Below are positions 46,241-55,358 of a stretch of DNA of 64,000 bases, in pieces (positions within the stretch are counted from its first letter, which is position 1; the number at the start of each line of letters is the position of its first letter). The position numbers and the translations under genes were made by a program. This DNA comes from Rhodococcus sp. 14-1411-2a. Lineage in GTDB: Bacteria; Actinomycetota; Actinomycetes; Mycobacteriales; Mycobacteriaceae. Location: NCBI RefSeq assembly GCF_002259485.1, contig NZ_NPGA01000007.1, positions 186,001-250,000 of the forward strand. The letters run 5' to 3'. The notes beneath the pieces are model-generated. The model did no database searches and had not been told where the DNA came from. It saw only the letters and a program-made list of their open reading frames with translations.

Positions 46241-46495
46241 ATGGCAGTCAAGAGAGCACCGTCGAAGAAGGTCCGCGCAGAGGCAGGCCGTCGACCGAAG
46301 AAGAACCCGTTGAACGCCGCCAAGGTCACCACGGTGGACTACAAGGACATCAACCTCCTTCGTCAGTTCATCTCGGACCGCGGCAAGATCCGCAGCCGTC
46401 GGGTCACCGGGCTCACCCCGCAGCAGCAGCGCCAGGTCGCTGTTGCAGTGAAGAACGCTCGTGAGATGGCATTGCTGCCGTTCACCAGCCGCTGA
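46241..46495 (+). CDS. rpsR2: 30S ribosomal protein S18, zinc-independent form
   Basis: An 84-residue S18 ([20 protein letters not shown] core, [21 protein letters not shown] helix). It lacks the Cys residues of the zinc form and has an extended basic N-terminus. It is the last gene of the arm, with a perfect terminator 15 bases later. Confidence 0.95.
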   Translation: MAVKRAPSKKVRAEAGRRPKKNPLNAAKVTTVDYKDINLLRQFISDRGKIRSRRVTGLTPQQQRQVAVAVKNAREMALLPFTSR

Positions 46496-46509
46496 TCCAA
46501 ACTTTCGTT

Positions 46510-46548
46510 CAGAGAGGCCACGTAGCCATCGGCTACGTGGCCTCTCTG
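46510..46548 (+). terminator. Terminator after rpsR2
   Basis: An 18-bp perfect stem (46510-46527 with 46531-46548) and 3-base loop, followed by TCGTTC. It closes the rightward zinc-starvation operon ahead of the AEC transporter gene. Confidence 0.85.
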
Positions 46549-46580
46549 TCGTTCCCGATCCAGAGATGAGCAGTCCGTAG

Positions 46581-47507
46581 ATGTCCGGCGTCCTCGAGGG
46601 CTTCACCGTCATCTTCGTCGTCATCGCACTGGGTTACCTGCTCGCCCACCTGAAAGTGCTCGGCGAACACGGCCAGTTCGTACTGAGCCGACTCGTGTTC
46701 TTCGTCGCGACGCCCGCGCTGCTGTTCGTCACGCTGGCGAACTCGGATCTGTCGGTCATTCTGTCGCCTGTACTGGCCGTAGCCGGCACCACGGCACTGC
46801 TCGTCGGCGCCGTCTATTTCGTCATAGCCAAGCTGGCTCTGAAACGAACCGTGCCCGACGCGACCGTCGGCGCACTTGCGAGTTCGTACGTCAACGCCGC
46901 CAACCTGGGTATCCCGATTGCCGTCTTCGTGCTCGGCGACGCGAACTTCGTCGCTCCCCTGCTGCTGTTCCAGATCATGGTCTACACCCCGATCGCGGTG
47001 ACGATTCTCGACGTCTCGACGGAGATAGAGAAGGTCTCGGTGCTCAAGACCGTCACCACACCGTTCCGGAATCCGATCGTGCTGGCCGGCGCTGCAGGAC
47101 TGGTTCTGTCCATCACCGGCTTCGAGCTGCCCGAGGCGTTGATGCAGCCGTTCCAGCTCGTCGGGAACGCGTCCGTCCCCGGCGCGTTGCTCGCCTTCGG
47201 CCTGTCTCTCTACGGTGCCCGAGTGCTGCAGAAGGGCATCAGTCCACGACGGGACGTAGCGCTGGCCACGGTGTTCAAGATGGCACTGCAACCCCTGCTC
47301 GGCTACCTCATGGCCCGGTTCGTGTTCGGTCTGGACGGGCACGATCTGTTCGCCATCGTCGTCGTCTCGGCGCTGCCGACCGCACAGAACGTGTTCGTCT
47401 TCGCCAGCCGCTACCAGCGCGGGGTGGTACTCGCCCGAGACACTGCGTTCGTGACCACGCTCGTCTCGATCCCCGTCATCGCGCTCGTGACACTCTTCCT
47501 CGCATGA
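46581..47507 (+). CDS. AEC (auxin efflux carrier) family transporter
   Basis: A 308-residue membrane protein with about ten transmembrane helices, split into two five-helix halves by a polar middle, ending VVSALPTAQNVFVFASRYQRG, a conserved family signature. Bacterial AEC members move small carboxylates such as malate or malonate. The substrate is unknown. It is a single gene, downstream of the rpsR2 terminator. Confidence 0.88.
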   Translation: MSGVLEGFTVIFVVIALGYLLAHLKVLGEHGQFVLSRLVFFVATPALLFVTLANSDLSVILSPVLAVAGTTALLVGAVYFVIAKLALKRTVPDATVGALASSYVNAANLGIPIAVFVLGDANFVAPLLLFQIMVYTPIAVTILDVSTEIEKVSVLKTVTTPFRNPIVLAGAAGLVLSITGFELPEALMQPFQLVGNASVPGALLAFGLSLYGARVLQKGISPRRDVALATVFKMALQPLLGYLMARFVFGLDGHDLFAIVVVSALPTAQNVFVFASRYQRGVVLARDTAFVTTLVSIPVIALVTLFLA

Positions 47508-47553
47508 GCCGAACACAAAGGTTCTCCTCAGCTCACAGCGCTAGTTTGGTTTC

Positions 47554-48018
47554 ATGAGGTTTCTCGCTGCAGGAGTGATGTTGTGCCTGCTGCTGGTCGG
47601 CTGCAGCACCGCCTCCGGCAGCGACGACGAGACGACGCCGACGGTCGGATCCACCACACCGGTCGGTCTCGCTCAGCAACCCAGCGCACCTCCGGTTCCT
47701 CACGAAGTGCCCGTCGGCGACGTCGGCACGATGTTCGAGCCCACCCCCGATCTGATCCGCGCCACCACCACTCCGTTCGAGTCGTGGAGCCAGGTCTCCC
47801 CCAACACCATCGCGGTCCACTTCGTCACCGGCACTCCCGAGTGCTACGGAGCCGACGCGTCGGTGACCGAGACCGACACCACCGTCACCATCGAACTGCG
47901 TACCGGGACCAAGCCCGACGCCGCCGACAAGTCCTGCATCATGGTGGCCGTCTACGCCACCATGCAGATGACATTGGCCTCTCCCCTCGGGAGCCGCACC
48001 ATCCTGAATGCGGCCTGA
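47554..48018 (+). CDS. Secreted lipoprotein, unknown family
   Basis: A 154-residue lipoprotein: signal peptide with lipobox LLVGC (Cys17), a Ser/Thr/Pro-rich spacer (good O-mannosylation territory) and a beta-rich domain with two cysteines (PECYGADASV and DKSCIMVAVY) likely disulfide-bonded. ATG is six bases after TAGTTT without a ribosome site, a probable leaderless start. Function unknown. Confidence 0.8.
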   Translation: MRFLAAGVMLCLLLVGCSTASGSDDETTPTVGSTTPVGLAQQPSAPPVPHEVPVGDVGTMFEPTPDLIRATTTPFESWSQVSPNTIAVHFVTGTPECYGADASVTETDTTVTIELRTGTKPDAADKSCIMVAVYATMQMTLASPLGSRTILNAA

Positions 48019-48043
48019 CCCTCACGCAGGTAGGGTCCGGGCG

Positions 48044-48634
48044 GTGAGCGATCATCTGCCAGACCGAGATCGAAGCCGGATTCGCGCGGCCGATGCGGAC
48101 CGGAATCTGGTCGCGCAGCTGCTGAGCGACGCCTTCGCGAACGGCCAACTCACCGTCACCGAGTACGACGAACGCACGGCAGCGGTGTACCGGGCGAAGA
48201 CCTACGGCGAACTCGACGTACTGACCGGGGACCTGGTCCTGTCTCCGCCTCCCGCACGTGCACCATCAGGTGGCTCCGCGAACGACCGCGTGATCGCCAT
48301 CACGAGCGGTGCGATGCGTAAAGGAGAGTGGACCGCGGCGGCGCGCATCGACGCGTTCGCCTTCTGGGGTGGCATCGAACTCGACCTACGCCGTGCATCG
48401 TTCTCCGCCGAGGAAACCACCATCAACTGCGTGGCCATCATGGGCGGCATCGAAGTCACCGTGCCACCCGGAGTGAGCGTCGAGGTCCGCGGCATGGGGA
48501 TCATGGGCGGATTCGAGCACGTCAGCGCGGCCCACCCCGGCGCACCGCGCGTGGTCGTCACCGGCTTCGCGTTCTGGGGTGGGGTGTCGGTCGAGATCAA
48601 GGACCCCGACAAACCTAGGATCGCCGACGCTTGA
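48044..48634 (+). CDS. DUF1707/LiaF-like envelope-stress protein
   Basis: A 196-residue cytoplasmic protein. The N-terminal DUF1707 domain (IRAADADRNLVAQLLSDAFANGQLTVTEYDER) is followed by a LiaF-type C-terminal beta domain (AFWGGIELDL, VAIMGGIEVTVPPG, IMGGFEHVS), which resembles cell-wall-active antibiotic response proteins. It lacks membrane helices. GTG is seven bases after TAGGGT, a probable leaderless start. Its last 20 bases overlap the 3' end of the convergent VWA gene. Confidence 0.85.
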   Translation: MSDHLPDRDRSRIRAADADRNLVAQLLSDAFANGQLTVTEYDERTAAVYRAKTYGELDVLTGDLVLSPPPARAPSGGSANDRVIAITSGAMRKGEWTAAARIDAFAFWGGIELDLRRASFSAEETTINCVAIMGGIEVTVPPGVSVEVRGMGIMGGFEHVSAAHPGAPRVVVTGFAFWGGVSVEIKDPDKPRIADA

Positions 48635-50561
48635 GGTAGTCGGTCACCACTGCCGCACCCAATCCGTCGAGATCCGGCGCGATGACCCGTCCACCCACTC
48701 GTTCGGCCATCTTGTCGACAACTCTGGCCAGGCCGGGATCGTCACCGAGCCGGAAGATCGTCACCTGCGCACCGAGTTTCGCGACGGTATCGAGCTCCCG
48801 CACAGTCAATCCCAGAGTCTTCGACGACGGCGGATAGTCGAAATACGCATGGCCGTCCGGCTCGAGATGAGCAGTCGGCTCACCGTCGGTCACGATCAAC
48901 ACCACCGGCTGTGCGTTGGGATGACGCCGCAGGTGACGTACTGCCAGCATCAGTGCGTGGTGCAGGTTGGTGCCCTGATCGTAGGCACCGTCCAATCCCG
49001 CCAGCTCCAACGCCGTCAATGTCTGTGCGTGCCTGCCGAATCCGATCAGCTGCAGATCGTCCCCTCGGAACCTGGTGCTGACCAGATGGTTGAGAGCCAG
49101 TGCCGTGCGCTTCATCGGCACCCAGCGGCCGTCCATCACCATCGAGAACGACGTATCGACCAACAATGCAACCGCGGCCTGCGTTCTGGTCTCGGTCTCG
49201 CTGATCTCCACATCGGTCACCTGCAGCTGCACCGGAAAGCCCGATCCTGTTGCCGCTGAACGCAGTACCGCATTGTTGACCGTACGGGTCACGTCCCACG
49301 GTTCGGTATCGCCGAACTCCCACGCCCGCGATGCTCCCGTCGGCTCGCCCATAGCACCCGCCTTGCGAGTGTCCCGCTCGCCGCCGCGTCGAGACAGCTT
49401 TCCTGCGACATCCTTCAGCGCGGACTGCCCCAGCTGACGCATCGCTTTGGGTGACAGACGCCATTGCCCGTCGGCACCCTTGTCCATGAAACCCTGCTGC
49501 TGCAGCGCTTTTTCGAGTTCGGCGAGCATTCTGGCATCGGCCGCCGCCTCGGGCCCGAGTTGCTTCAGCAGGGCGTCGGCATCGATGTCGTCCAGTGCGG
49601 CACCGTTGTACTGCTGCGAGAGCTGATTTCCCAGGTTCTCGAGGTCGGCGATGTCCTGGAGCGCGCCGGTACCGTCGCCGAGTCCCATACCGTTCTCGCC
49701 GCGGAAGTTCTGCGAGCCGTCCCAATCCTCACCGGGCCGGGCCTGCTGGAGATTCTGATCGAGTTGATCAAGCTGGTTCAGCAGATTCGAGTCGCCGAAG
49801 GCCTGCTGAGCCAACGCATCGAGCTCGGCCCGCTGCTCGGGCGTCAGAGAGTTGCGCAACCGCTGCGCCGCTGCCGCCCGCTGGGCGAGCGAGTCCAACA
49901 ACTCGCCGACATTCTCGGGGTTCTCCGGAAAATGCTGACCGTGCTTGTCCATGAACTTCTCGAACTGCTCGTCGGTGTCCTCGCCCTTGTTGTGGGCGTC
50001 GAGCAATTCGTTGAGGTCCTTCAGCATGTCGCTGATGGCCTGACGGTCCTCCTCGGTGGCACCTTCGAGAGCTTGCTTCATGCCCGCGAAACGCTGATCG
50101 AGCATTTCGCGTCCGAGCAGATCCTTGATCTTCTCGTAGTTCTCGCGACCCTCGGACGAACGCCAGTCGTAGTCCGAAAGTTCCTGCACCGCTTGGGCAG
50201 TGGACGGAGACAGATCGCCGATCTGCATCTCTTGGAAGCGAGCATCGTCGTCGAGAGCACGCGCCAACGCCTTGCGCTCCTCGAGTACTGCCTTGTCCAG
50301 CAGCTCACGTACTTCCTGCAGCGTGCCGTCGAGGTTGTTCTTCTTCAACAGATCTCGACGACGCTTCGCGGCCTGCGCGGCCAGGTCGTCGAGCCCGCGC
50401 ATGTTCTTCGTCCCGCGACGCAGCATCTCCTGCAATGCCCGACGCGGTGACGCGCCCTCGAGCACGTCCTCGCCGATCGCGTCGAGCGCCTCGCGCAGAT
50501 CCACCGGTGGCGCAAGGGGATCCGGACCGTCGTGATACCGCCCGTATCTGGAGCGACGCAT
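48615..50561 (-). CDS. VWA-domain protein, partner of a MoxR-type ATPase
   Basis: A 648-residue cytoplasmic protein. The first 430 residues are helical and Gln/Asp-rich. The C-terminal third is a von Willebrand A domain with the MIDAS motif DTSFSM and a TDGEPT loop. Its ATG overlaps the ATPase stop (TGATG), typical of MoxR-VWA pairs that act as chaperone systems for complexes or metal insertion. The syntenic mycobacterial pair lies beside purH. The client is unknown. Confidence 0.88.
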   Translation of the reverse strand: MRRSRYGRYHDGPDPLAPPVDLREALDAIGEDVLEGASPRRALQEMLRRGTKNMRGLDDLAAQAAKRRRDLLKKNNLDGTLQEVRELLDKAVLEERKALARALDDDARFQEMQIGDLSPSTAQAVQELSDYDWRSSEGRENYEKIKDLLGREMLDQRFAGMKQALEGATEEDRQAISDMLKDLNELLDAHNKGEDTDEQFEKFMDKHGQHFPENPENVGELLDSLAQRAAAAQRLRNSLTPEQRAELDALAQQAFGDSNLLNQLDQLDQNLQQARPGEDWDGSQNFRGENGMGLGDGTGALQDIADLENLGNQLSQQYNGAALDDIDADALLKQLGPEAAADARMLAELEKALQQQGFMDKGADGQWRLSPKAMRQLGQSALKDVAGKLSRRGGERDTRKAGAMGEPTGASRAWEFGDTEPWDVTRTVNNAVLRSAATGSGFPVQLQVTDVEISETETRTQAAVALLVDTSFSMVMDGRWVPMKRTALALNHLVSTRFRGDDLQLIGFGRHAQTLTALELAGLDGAYDQGTNLHHALMLAVRHLRRHPNAQPVVLIVTDGEPTAHLEPDGHAYFDYPPSSKTLGLTVRELDTVAKLGAQVTIFRLGDDPGLARVVDKMAERVGGRVIAPDLDGLGAAVVTDYLKRRRS

Positions 50562-51946
50562 CAGCTGTACACCGTCTGACCGTCGTCGTCGGGATCCTTG
50601 GAGATGCGACGCGCGAGGTAGAGGCCCTCGAGGGCAAGTTCCACGGCGGCCGCCTTCTCCCCGTCCGAGGTGGCGTTGAGCCGCTCGTGGATGTCGCCGA
50701 TGACCTCGACGTCGGGCAGCTCGTCGAGCAGCGCCTTGGCGGTGATGCGGTCGCCGGTGACGATCGGTTCGCCGGTCTCCACTGCCGTCACCAGAGCGGC
50801 GAGGTTGATGCCGCCGAGGTGTGCTCGGACGGTATCGGCGGTCGCGCGGCGCAGCATGTGTTCGAGCACCTCGATTTCGCGGCCTTCTTCGCCGGATTCG
50901 AATTCGACCTTGCCGCGCAGCACCTCGATGATGGTGCCGAGATCCACCGGCCGGGCCACGGGCTCGGCCTCCCCCAGGATTGCGGCTCGGTGAACGGCTG
51001 CGGCAGCGATGGTTTCGGCTGCGGCGATCGCGAATCGGGCGGAAACGCCGGAGCGCTGGTCCACCGACGGCGACTCGCGCAGCAGTCGGGTGAATCGGGC
51101 CAACACCTCGAGCAGGTAGGTCGGGACTGCGGCCTGCAGCTCCGCTTCCTGATCGATGACGGCTACCTCGGCGTCGAGTTCGAGGGGGTAGTGAGTCCTG
51201 ATCTCGGCTCCGAAGCGGTCCTTGAGCGGGGTGATGATGCGTCCGCGGTTGGTGTAGTCCTCCGGGTTCGCGCTCGCGACCAACATGACGTCGAGGGGCA
51301 GGCGCAGCGTGTAGCCGCGCACCTGGATGTCGCGCTCCTCCATGACGTTGAGCAACGACACCTGGATGCGCTCGGCAAGGTCGGGGAGCTCGTTGATCGC
51401 CACGATGCCGCGGTGGCTACGCGGGACCAGGCCGAAGTGAATGGTTTCCGGGTCGCCGAGGCTGCGGCCCTCGGCCACCTTCACCGGATCGACGTCGCCG
51501 ACGAGGTCGGCCACCGAGGTATCCGGGGTCGCGAGCTTCTCGGCGTACCGCTCGCTGCGATGCCGCCACTCGACGGGAAGGTCGTCGCCGAGTTCCTTCA
51601 CCTTCCTGATGCTGGCGGGAGTGATCGGCTCGTATGGATGCTCGCCCAGTTCGGCTCCGGCGATCACCGGCACCCACTCGTCGAGCAACAAATTCAGGGT
51701 GCGCAGCAGTCGCGTCTTGCCCTGACCGCGCTCGCCGAGCAGAACCACGTCGTGACCGGCCAGAATCGCGCGCTCGAACTGCGGCAACACCGTCGAGCCG
51801 AATCCGACGATCCCCGGCCACGGATCTGTGCCGTCGCGCAATGCCTTCAGAAGATTTTCCCGCAACTCTTCCTTGATCGACCGCTGCCGATGTTCGGATG
51901 CCTTGAGTTCGCCGAGAGTGGAGATGCCAGGTTTGGTAGAGGTCAC
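50561..51946 (-). CDS. MoxR/Mg-chelatase-type AAA+ ATPase
   Basis: A 461-residue AAA+ protein with Walker A GERGQGKT (near residues 71-78), Walker B-type GIVAINELPDL, sensor VMLVASANPEDYT and an arginine-finger helix. It resembles magnesium chelatase subunit I and MoxR ATPases. It is co-transcribed with the VWA partner. GTG is six bases after TAGCGT with no good Shine-Dalgarno spacing, a probable leaderless start. It is divergent from the AbiEi-DUF559 gene. Confidence 0.9.
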   Translation of the reverse strand: MTSTKPGISTLGELKASEHRQRSIKEELRENLLKALRDGTDPWPGIVGFGSTVLPQFERAILAGHDVVLLGERGQGKTRLLRTLNLLLDEWVPVIAGAELGEHPYEPITPASIRKVKELGDDLPVEWRHRSERYAEKLATPDTSVADLVGDVDPVKVAEGRSLGDPETIHFGLVPRSHRGIVAINELPDLAERIQVSLLNVMEERDIQVRGYTLRLPLDVMLVASANPEDYTNRGRIITPLKDRFGAEIRTHYPLELDAEVAVIDQEAELQAAVPTYLLEVLARFTRLLRESPSVDQRSGVSARFAIAAAETIAAAAVHRAAILGEAEPVARPVDLGTIIEVLRGKVEFESGEEGREIEVLEHMLRRATADTVRAHLGGINLAALVTAVETGEPIVTGDRITAKALLDELPDVEVIGDIHERLNATSDGEKAAAVELALEGLYLARRISKDPDDDGQTVYS

Positions 51947-52003
51947 TTCTCCACGCTACGAGCGTTTGCCGAAAGCTGCCATCGAGAGCGGGGTTCCCGT
52001 TCC

Positions 52004-52063
52004 GCCGAGCTCGAAGTTATGGACAGAAATCGGGCGGATTTCGTCCATAACTTCGAGTTCGGC
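52004..52063. repeat. 60-bp palindrome, family C, left copy
   Basis: Arms 52004-52024 and 52043-52063 pair almost perfectly (core TCGAAGTTATGGAC), with a further GAAATC/GATTTC pairing inside the loop. It lies in a divergent promoter region, which is unusual for a terminator. An inverted copy of equal length lies at 53046-53105. Confidence 0.8.
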
Positions 52064-52182
52064 GGTCGATGCACACTTCGGCCCAAGATCGATCACAGCG
52101 GCATAACTGTGGACAACTATTTAATTCATCCACAGCCAGCGCTCGGCCACTTTTCGCGCGAATCCGATGCCACTCTGCGTAC

Positions 52183-53046
52183 ATGGACAGCGCACCTTTC
52201 GTCGGATCCGAGGCGGTGGCCAACGGGTTGGTCACGCGCCAACAGCTCCGGCAGCACTTTCGTCGCATCTATCGCGACGTATACATCGACCCGAACAGCG
52301 ATCTGGATGCGCCTACCAAGGCAAGAGCAGCGTGGTTGTACTCCCGAGGCAAGGCAGTGGTCTCAGGAATCAGCGCTGCGGCGGTGCACGGATCTGGCTG
52401 GATATCCGCCGACAGCGATGCCGAGCTCATCTGGGCGGAACACCGCCAGAAGATGGGCGGCCTTCGCATCGGCTTCGACGAGCTGCCAGCGGGAGAAATC
52501 GAGACGATCGACGGCTTGGTAGTCACCACAGCGGCGCGAACTGCATACGACCTCGGTCGACGCAGGCCGTTCGGAACCGCCGTGGCACGACTGGATGCAC
52601 TCTGCCGAGCCACTGGAGTCGGCGTTCACGACATCGCCAGGCTTGCCGAGAACCATCGAGGTGCCCGTGGCATCGTTCAGCTCAGGGCCGTGCTCGCTGT
52701 GGTCGACGCGGGTTCGGAATCACCACAGGAGACACGCACCCGACTGGCCCTCATGGACGCAGGCCTACCCCGCCCACAAACTCAGATCGAGGTGGTGGGT
52801 CCGGATGGGAGAGTTTTCGCCCGCATCGACATCGGCTGGGCACGGTGGAAGGTCGCGGTCGAATACGACGGCGAACAACACTGGTCGGACGAGAAGCAGC
52901 GGGCCTGGGACATCGAGCGTCAACACCTGCTCGAAGCAATGGGCTGGACGGTGATCCGAGTCAGCGCGATGCAATTGCGCACCGATCCATGGGGCGTCGC
53001 GGCGAGAGTTCGAGACAAACTGCGTGCCGCCGGGGCAAAGGTCTAG
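52183..53046 (+). CDS. AbiEi-type winged-helix/DUF559 endonuclease-like protein
   Basis: A 287-residue protein. The N-terminal part (about 1-90) resembles AbiEi antitoxin winged-helix domains (VGSEAVANGLVTRQQLRQHF, FRRIYRDVYI). The C-terminal 100 residues are a DUF559 domain of the VSR/PD-(D/E)xK fold, with IDIGWARWKVAVEYDGEQHW holding the Asp, Glu and Lys-region residues and a terminal VIRVSAMQLR. No AbiEii toxin is adjacent. Such stand-alone proteins are common in actinobacteria and unassigned. The gene is bracketed by two inverted 60-bp palindromes. The start is inferred, with no ribosome site. Confidence 0.8.
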   Translation: MDSAPFVGSEAVANGLVTRQQLRQHFRRIYRDVYIDPNSDLDAPTKARAAWLYSRGKAVVSGISAAAVHGSGWISADSDAELIWAEHRQKMGGLRIGFDELPAGEIETIDGLVVTTAARTAYDLGRRRPFGTAVARLDALCRATGVGVHDIARLAENHRGARGIVQLRAVLAVVDAGSESPQETRTRLALMDAGLPRPQTQIEVVGPDGRVFARIDIGWARWKVAVEYDGEQHWSDEKQRAWDIERQHLLEAMGWTVIRVSAMQLRTDPWGVAARVRDKLRAAGAKV

Positions 53047-53105
53047 CCGAACTCGAAGTTATGGACGGATTTCGCCGGAAATCCATCCATAACTTCGAGC
53101 TCGGC
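53046..53105. repeat. 60-bp palindrome, family C, right copy
   Basis: Arms 53046-53073 and 53078-53105 pair with two mismatches. Compared with the left copy, the one asymmetric arm base (GAACTC against GAGCTC) shows this copy is in the opposite orientation. It begins at the stop codon of the AbiEi-DUF559 gene and ends eight bases before the purH stop. Confidence 0.8.
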
Positions 53106-53113
53106 GTCAGGCA

Positions 53114-54667
53114 CTAGTGCGCGAAGTGTCGCGATCCCGTCAGATACAGCGTCACGCCTGCATCCTGCGCCGCGGCGATCACTTCGTTGTCGCGTACCGA
53201 ACCACCCGGCTGCACAACGGCTTTGACGCCTGCGGTCATCAGTACCTGCAAACCGTCGGGGAAAGGGAAGAAGGCATCGGAGGACGCCACCGAGCCGACG
53301 ACGCGATCCCCGGCTCGCTGAACGGCGAGGTGGGCGGCATCGACGCGGTTGACCTGGCCCATTCCGACGCCGACCGAGGCACCGTCGTGGGCGAGTAGGA
53401 TCGCGTTGGACTTCACGGCCCTACCTGCGCGCCAGGCGAATTCGAGATCCTTCAGGGTCTGCTCGTCGGCAGGCTCGCCGGCAGCGAGGGTCCAGTTGGC
53501 AGGATTGTCGCCGTCTGCGTCGAGAACGTCGCGCTGCTGCAGCAGTGCGCCGCCGGAGATCGGCTTGAGTTCGACGCCCGAGGTGGACGGTGCCTCCGCC
53601 AGCAGCACACGAATGTTCTTCTTGCGCTGCAGCACTCCCAGAGCACCGTCGGCGTAGGACGGCGCGATGATGACCTCGGTGAAGATCTCGGCCACCTGCT
53701 CGGCCATCTCGACGGTGACCTCGCGGTTGGCTGCGATGACGCCGCCGTAAGCACTCACCGGATCGCACGCGTGGGCCTTGCGGTGCGCCTCGGCGATGTC
53801 GTTGCCGACAGCGATACCGCACGGGTTGGCATGCTTGATGATCGCGACGGTGGGGTCGGCATGATCGAACGCCGCCCGCCACGCTGCATCGGAATCGGTG
53901 AAGTTGTTGTACGACATCTCTTTACCGTGCAGCTGCTCCGCCCGCGCGATGCCGGAGCTTGCAGGATCGACGTAGAGCGCCGCAGCCTGGTGCGGGTTCT
54001 CGCCGTAGCGAAGCACGGCCGAGCGATCCCAGGTTCCGCCGATCCATTCCGGAAACGACGATTCGGTATCGGGGGTCAGTACATTGCTCATCCACGACGC
54101 CACCGCGACGTCGTAGGCGGCCGTGTGCTGAAAAGCCTGTGCCGCAAGGGAAGTCCGCTCGGCGAGGGTGAATCCGCCACCGGCGACGGCCGTGAGCACG
54201 TCCTCGTAGCGGGCCGGGTCGACCACCACGGCAACCGAGGGGTGATTCTTGGCTGCGGCGCGCACCATCGACGGTCCGCCGATGTCGATCTGTTCGACGC
54301 ATTCGTCCGGCGTCGCCCCGCTGGCGACGGTCTCGGTGAACGGGTACAGGTTCACCACGACGAGCTCGAACGCCTCGATGCCCAGTTCCTCGAGCTGCGA
54401 AAGGTGTTCGGGCTTACGGGTATCGGCGAGCACGCCGGCATGCACCCGAGGATGCAGCGTCTTGACGCGACCTTCGAGGGTCTCGGGGAATCCGGTGAGA
54501 TCCTCGACCTTGGTGACCGGGATTCCGGCGTCGGCGATCTTGCTCGCCGTCGATCCGGTGGACACGAGAGCGACGCCCGCACCGTGCAAGCCGGTCGCCA
54601 GTTCGATCAGTCCGGTCTTGTCGTAGACGCTGACCAGCGCGCGGCGCACTGCTTTACGTTCACTCAT
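53114..54667 (-). CDS. purH: Bifunctional AICAR formyltransferase / IMP cyclohydrolase
   Basis: A 517-residue enzyme for the last two steps of IMP synthesis. The N-terminal IMP cyclohydrolase ([27 protein letters not shown]) is followed by the AICAR transformylase ([22 protein letters not shown], ending [12 protein letters not shown]). Its ATG overlaps the purN stop by four bases, so the two are coupled. Confidence 0.96.
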   Translation of the reverse strand: MSERKAVRRALVSVYDKTGLIELATGLHGAGVALVSTGSTASKIADAGIPVTKVEDLTGFPETLEGRVKTLHPRVHAGVLADTRKPEHLSQLEELGIEAFELVVVNLYPFTETVASGATPDECVEQIDIGGPSMVRAAAKNHPSVAVVVDPARYEDVLTAVAGGGFTLAERTSLAAQAFQHTAAYDVAVASWMSNVLTPDTESSFPEWIGGTWDRSAVLRYGENPHQAAALYVDPASSGIARAEQLHGKEMSYNNFTDSDAAWRAAFDHADPTVAIIKHANPCGIAVGNDIAEAHRKAHACDPVSAYGGVIAANREVTVEMAEQVAEIFTEVIIAPSYADGALGVLQRKKNIRVLLAEAPSTSGVELKPISGGALLQQRDVLDADGDNPANWTLAAGEPADEQTLKDLEFAWRAGRAVKSNAILLAHDGASVGVGMGQVNRVDAAHLAVQRAGDRVVGSVASSDAFFPFPDGLQVLMTAGVKAVVQPGGSVRDNEVIAAAQDAGVTLYLTGSRHFAH

Positions 54668-55278
54668 CGGATTATCTGAGCCTTTCGTCCATCGGAGGTG
54701 ACACCTGTGGTGGCCACGGCTGCGATCACGTCGACCAGCAACCGTCGCTCGACAATCTTGATGCGTTCGTGCAGAGCAGCTTCGTCGTCGCCGTCGAGAA
54801 CCGGTACGGCTTCCTGCGCCAGGATCGGCCCGGTATCGACGCCGGAATCGACCAGATGAACCGTCGAACCGGTCAGTTTGACGCCGTGGTCGAGAGCGTC
54901 CCGCACGGCATGTGCGCCGGGGAACGACGGCAGGAGCGCGGGGTGAGTGTTGACGATGCGTCCGGTGAAGGCCCCGAGAAATTGCGGGCCGAGGATCTTC
55001 ATGAAACCGGCGGTGACGACGAGATCGGGCTCGTGCGCCAGAACGGCGTCGGTGAGCGCGATGTCCCACTGGGCTCGATCGGCGTAGTCCTTCAATCCGA
55101 CTCGAAAGATCGGCATTCCGGCCTCGTCGGCACGGCGGGCTGCGTCGCACTCTCGATCGACTCCGACGGCGACGATGCGCGCGGGATAGCTCTCGGCAGC
55201 AGTCGCGGAGATGAGCGACTGCAGAAGCGAGCCGGTCCCCGATGCGAGGACGACGACCCGCGCGGGTGTCTCACGCAA
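54664..55278 (-). CDS. purN: Phosphoribosylglycinamide formyltransferase
   Basis: A 204-residue folate-dependent enzyme converting GAR to FGAR in purine synthesis. Motifs are [16 protein letters not shown] at the start, catalytic Asn in [19 protein letters not shown], and [23 protein letters not shown] at 55278 is the only suitable start. No strong ribosome site is visible. Upstream membrane gene DUF6350 is 80 bases away on the same strand. Confidence 0.94.
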   Translation of the reverse strand: MRETPARVVVLASGTGSLLQSLISATAAESYPARIVAVGVDRECDAARRADEAGMPIFRVGLKDYADRAQWDIALTDAVLAHEPDLVVTAGFMKILGPQFLGAFTGRIVNTHPALLPSFPGAHAVRDALDHGVKLTGSTVHLVDSGVDTGPILAQEAVPVLDGDDEAALHERIKIVERRLLVDVIAAVATTGVTSDGRKAQIIR

Positions 55279-55358
55279 GGCAGTCAGCGCACTACTCCTG
55301 AATTGTCGAGGCGGATCGTTCGAGCCAGCGGAAAGCCTAGTCGCTGCGCCGTCGAGCC

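Noticed and set aside
52106-52134. CTGTGGA and TCCACAG inverted pair resembling DnaA boxes
   Set aside because: Only two imperfect sites, and AT-rich sequence is limited to a promoter region. It is more likely part of the DUF559 gene promoter.
50435-52522. A 695-codon plus-strand frame over moxR and the DUF559 gene
   Set aside because: It crosses several genes on both strands and a palindrome, with no start signal.
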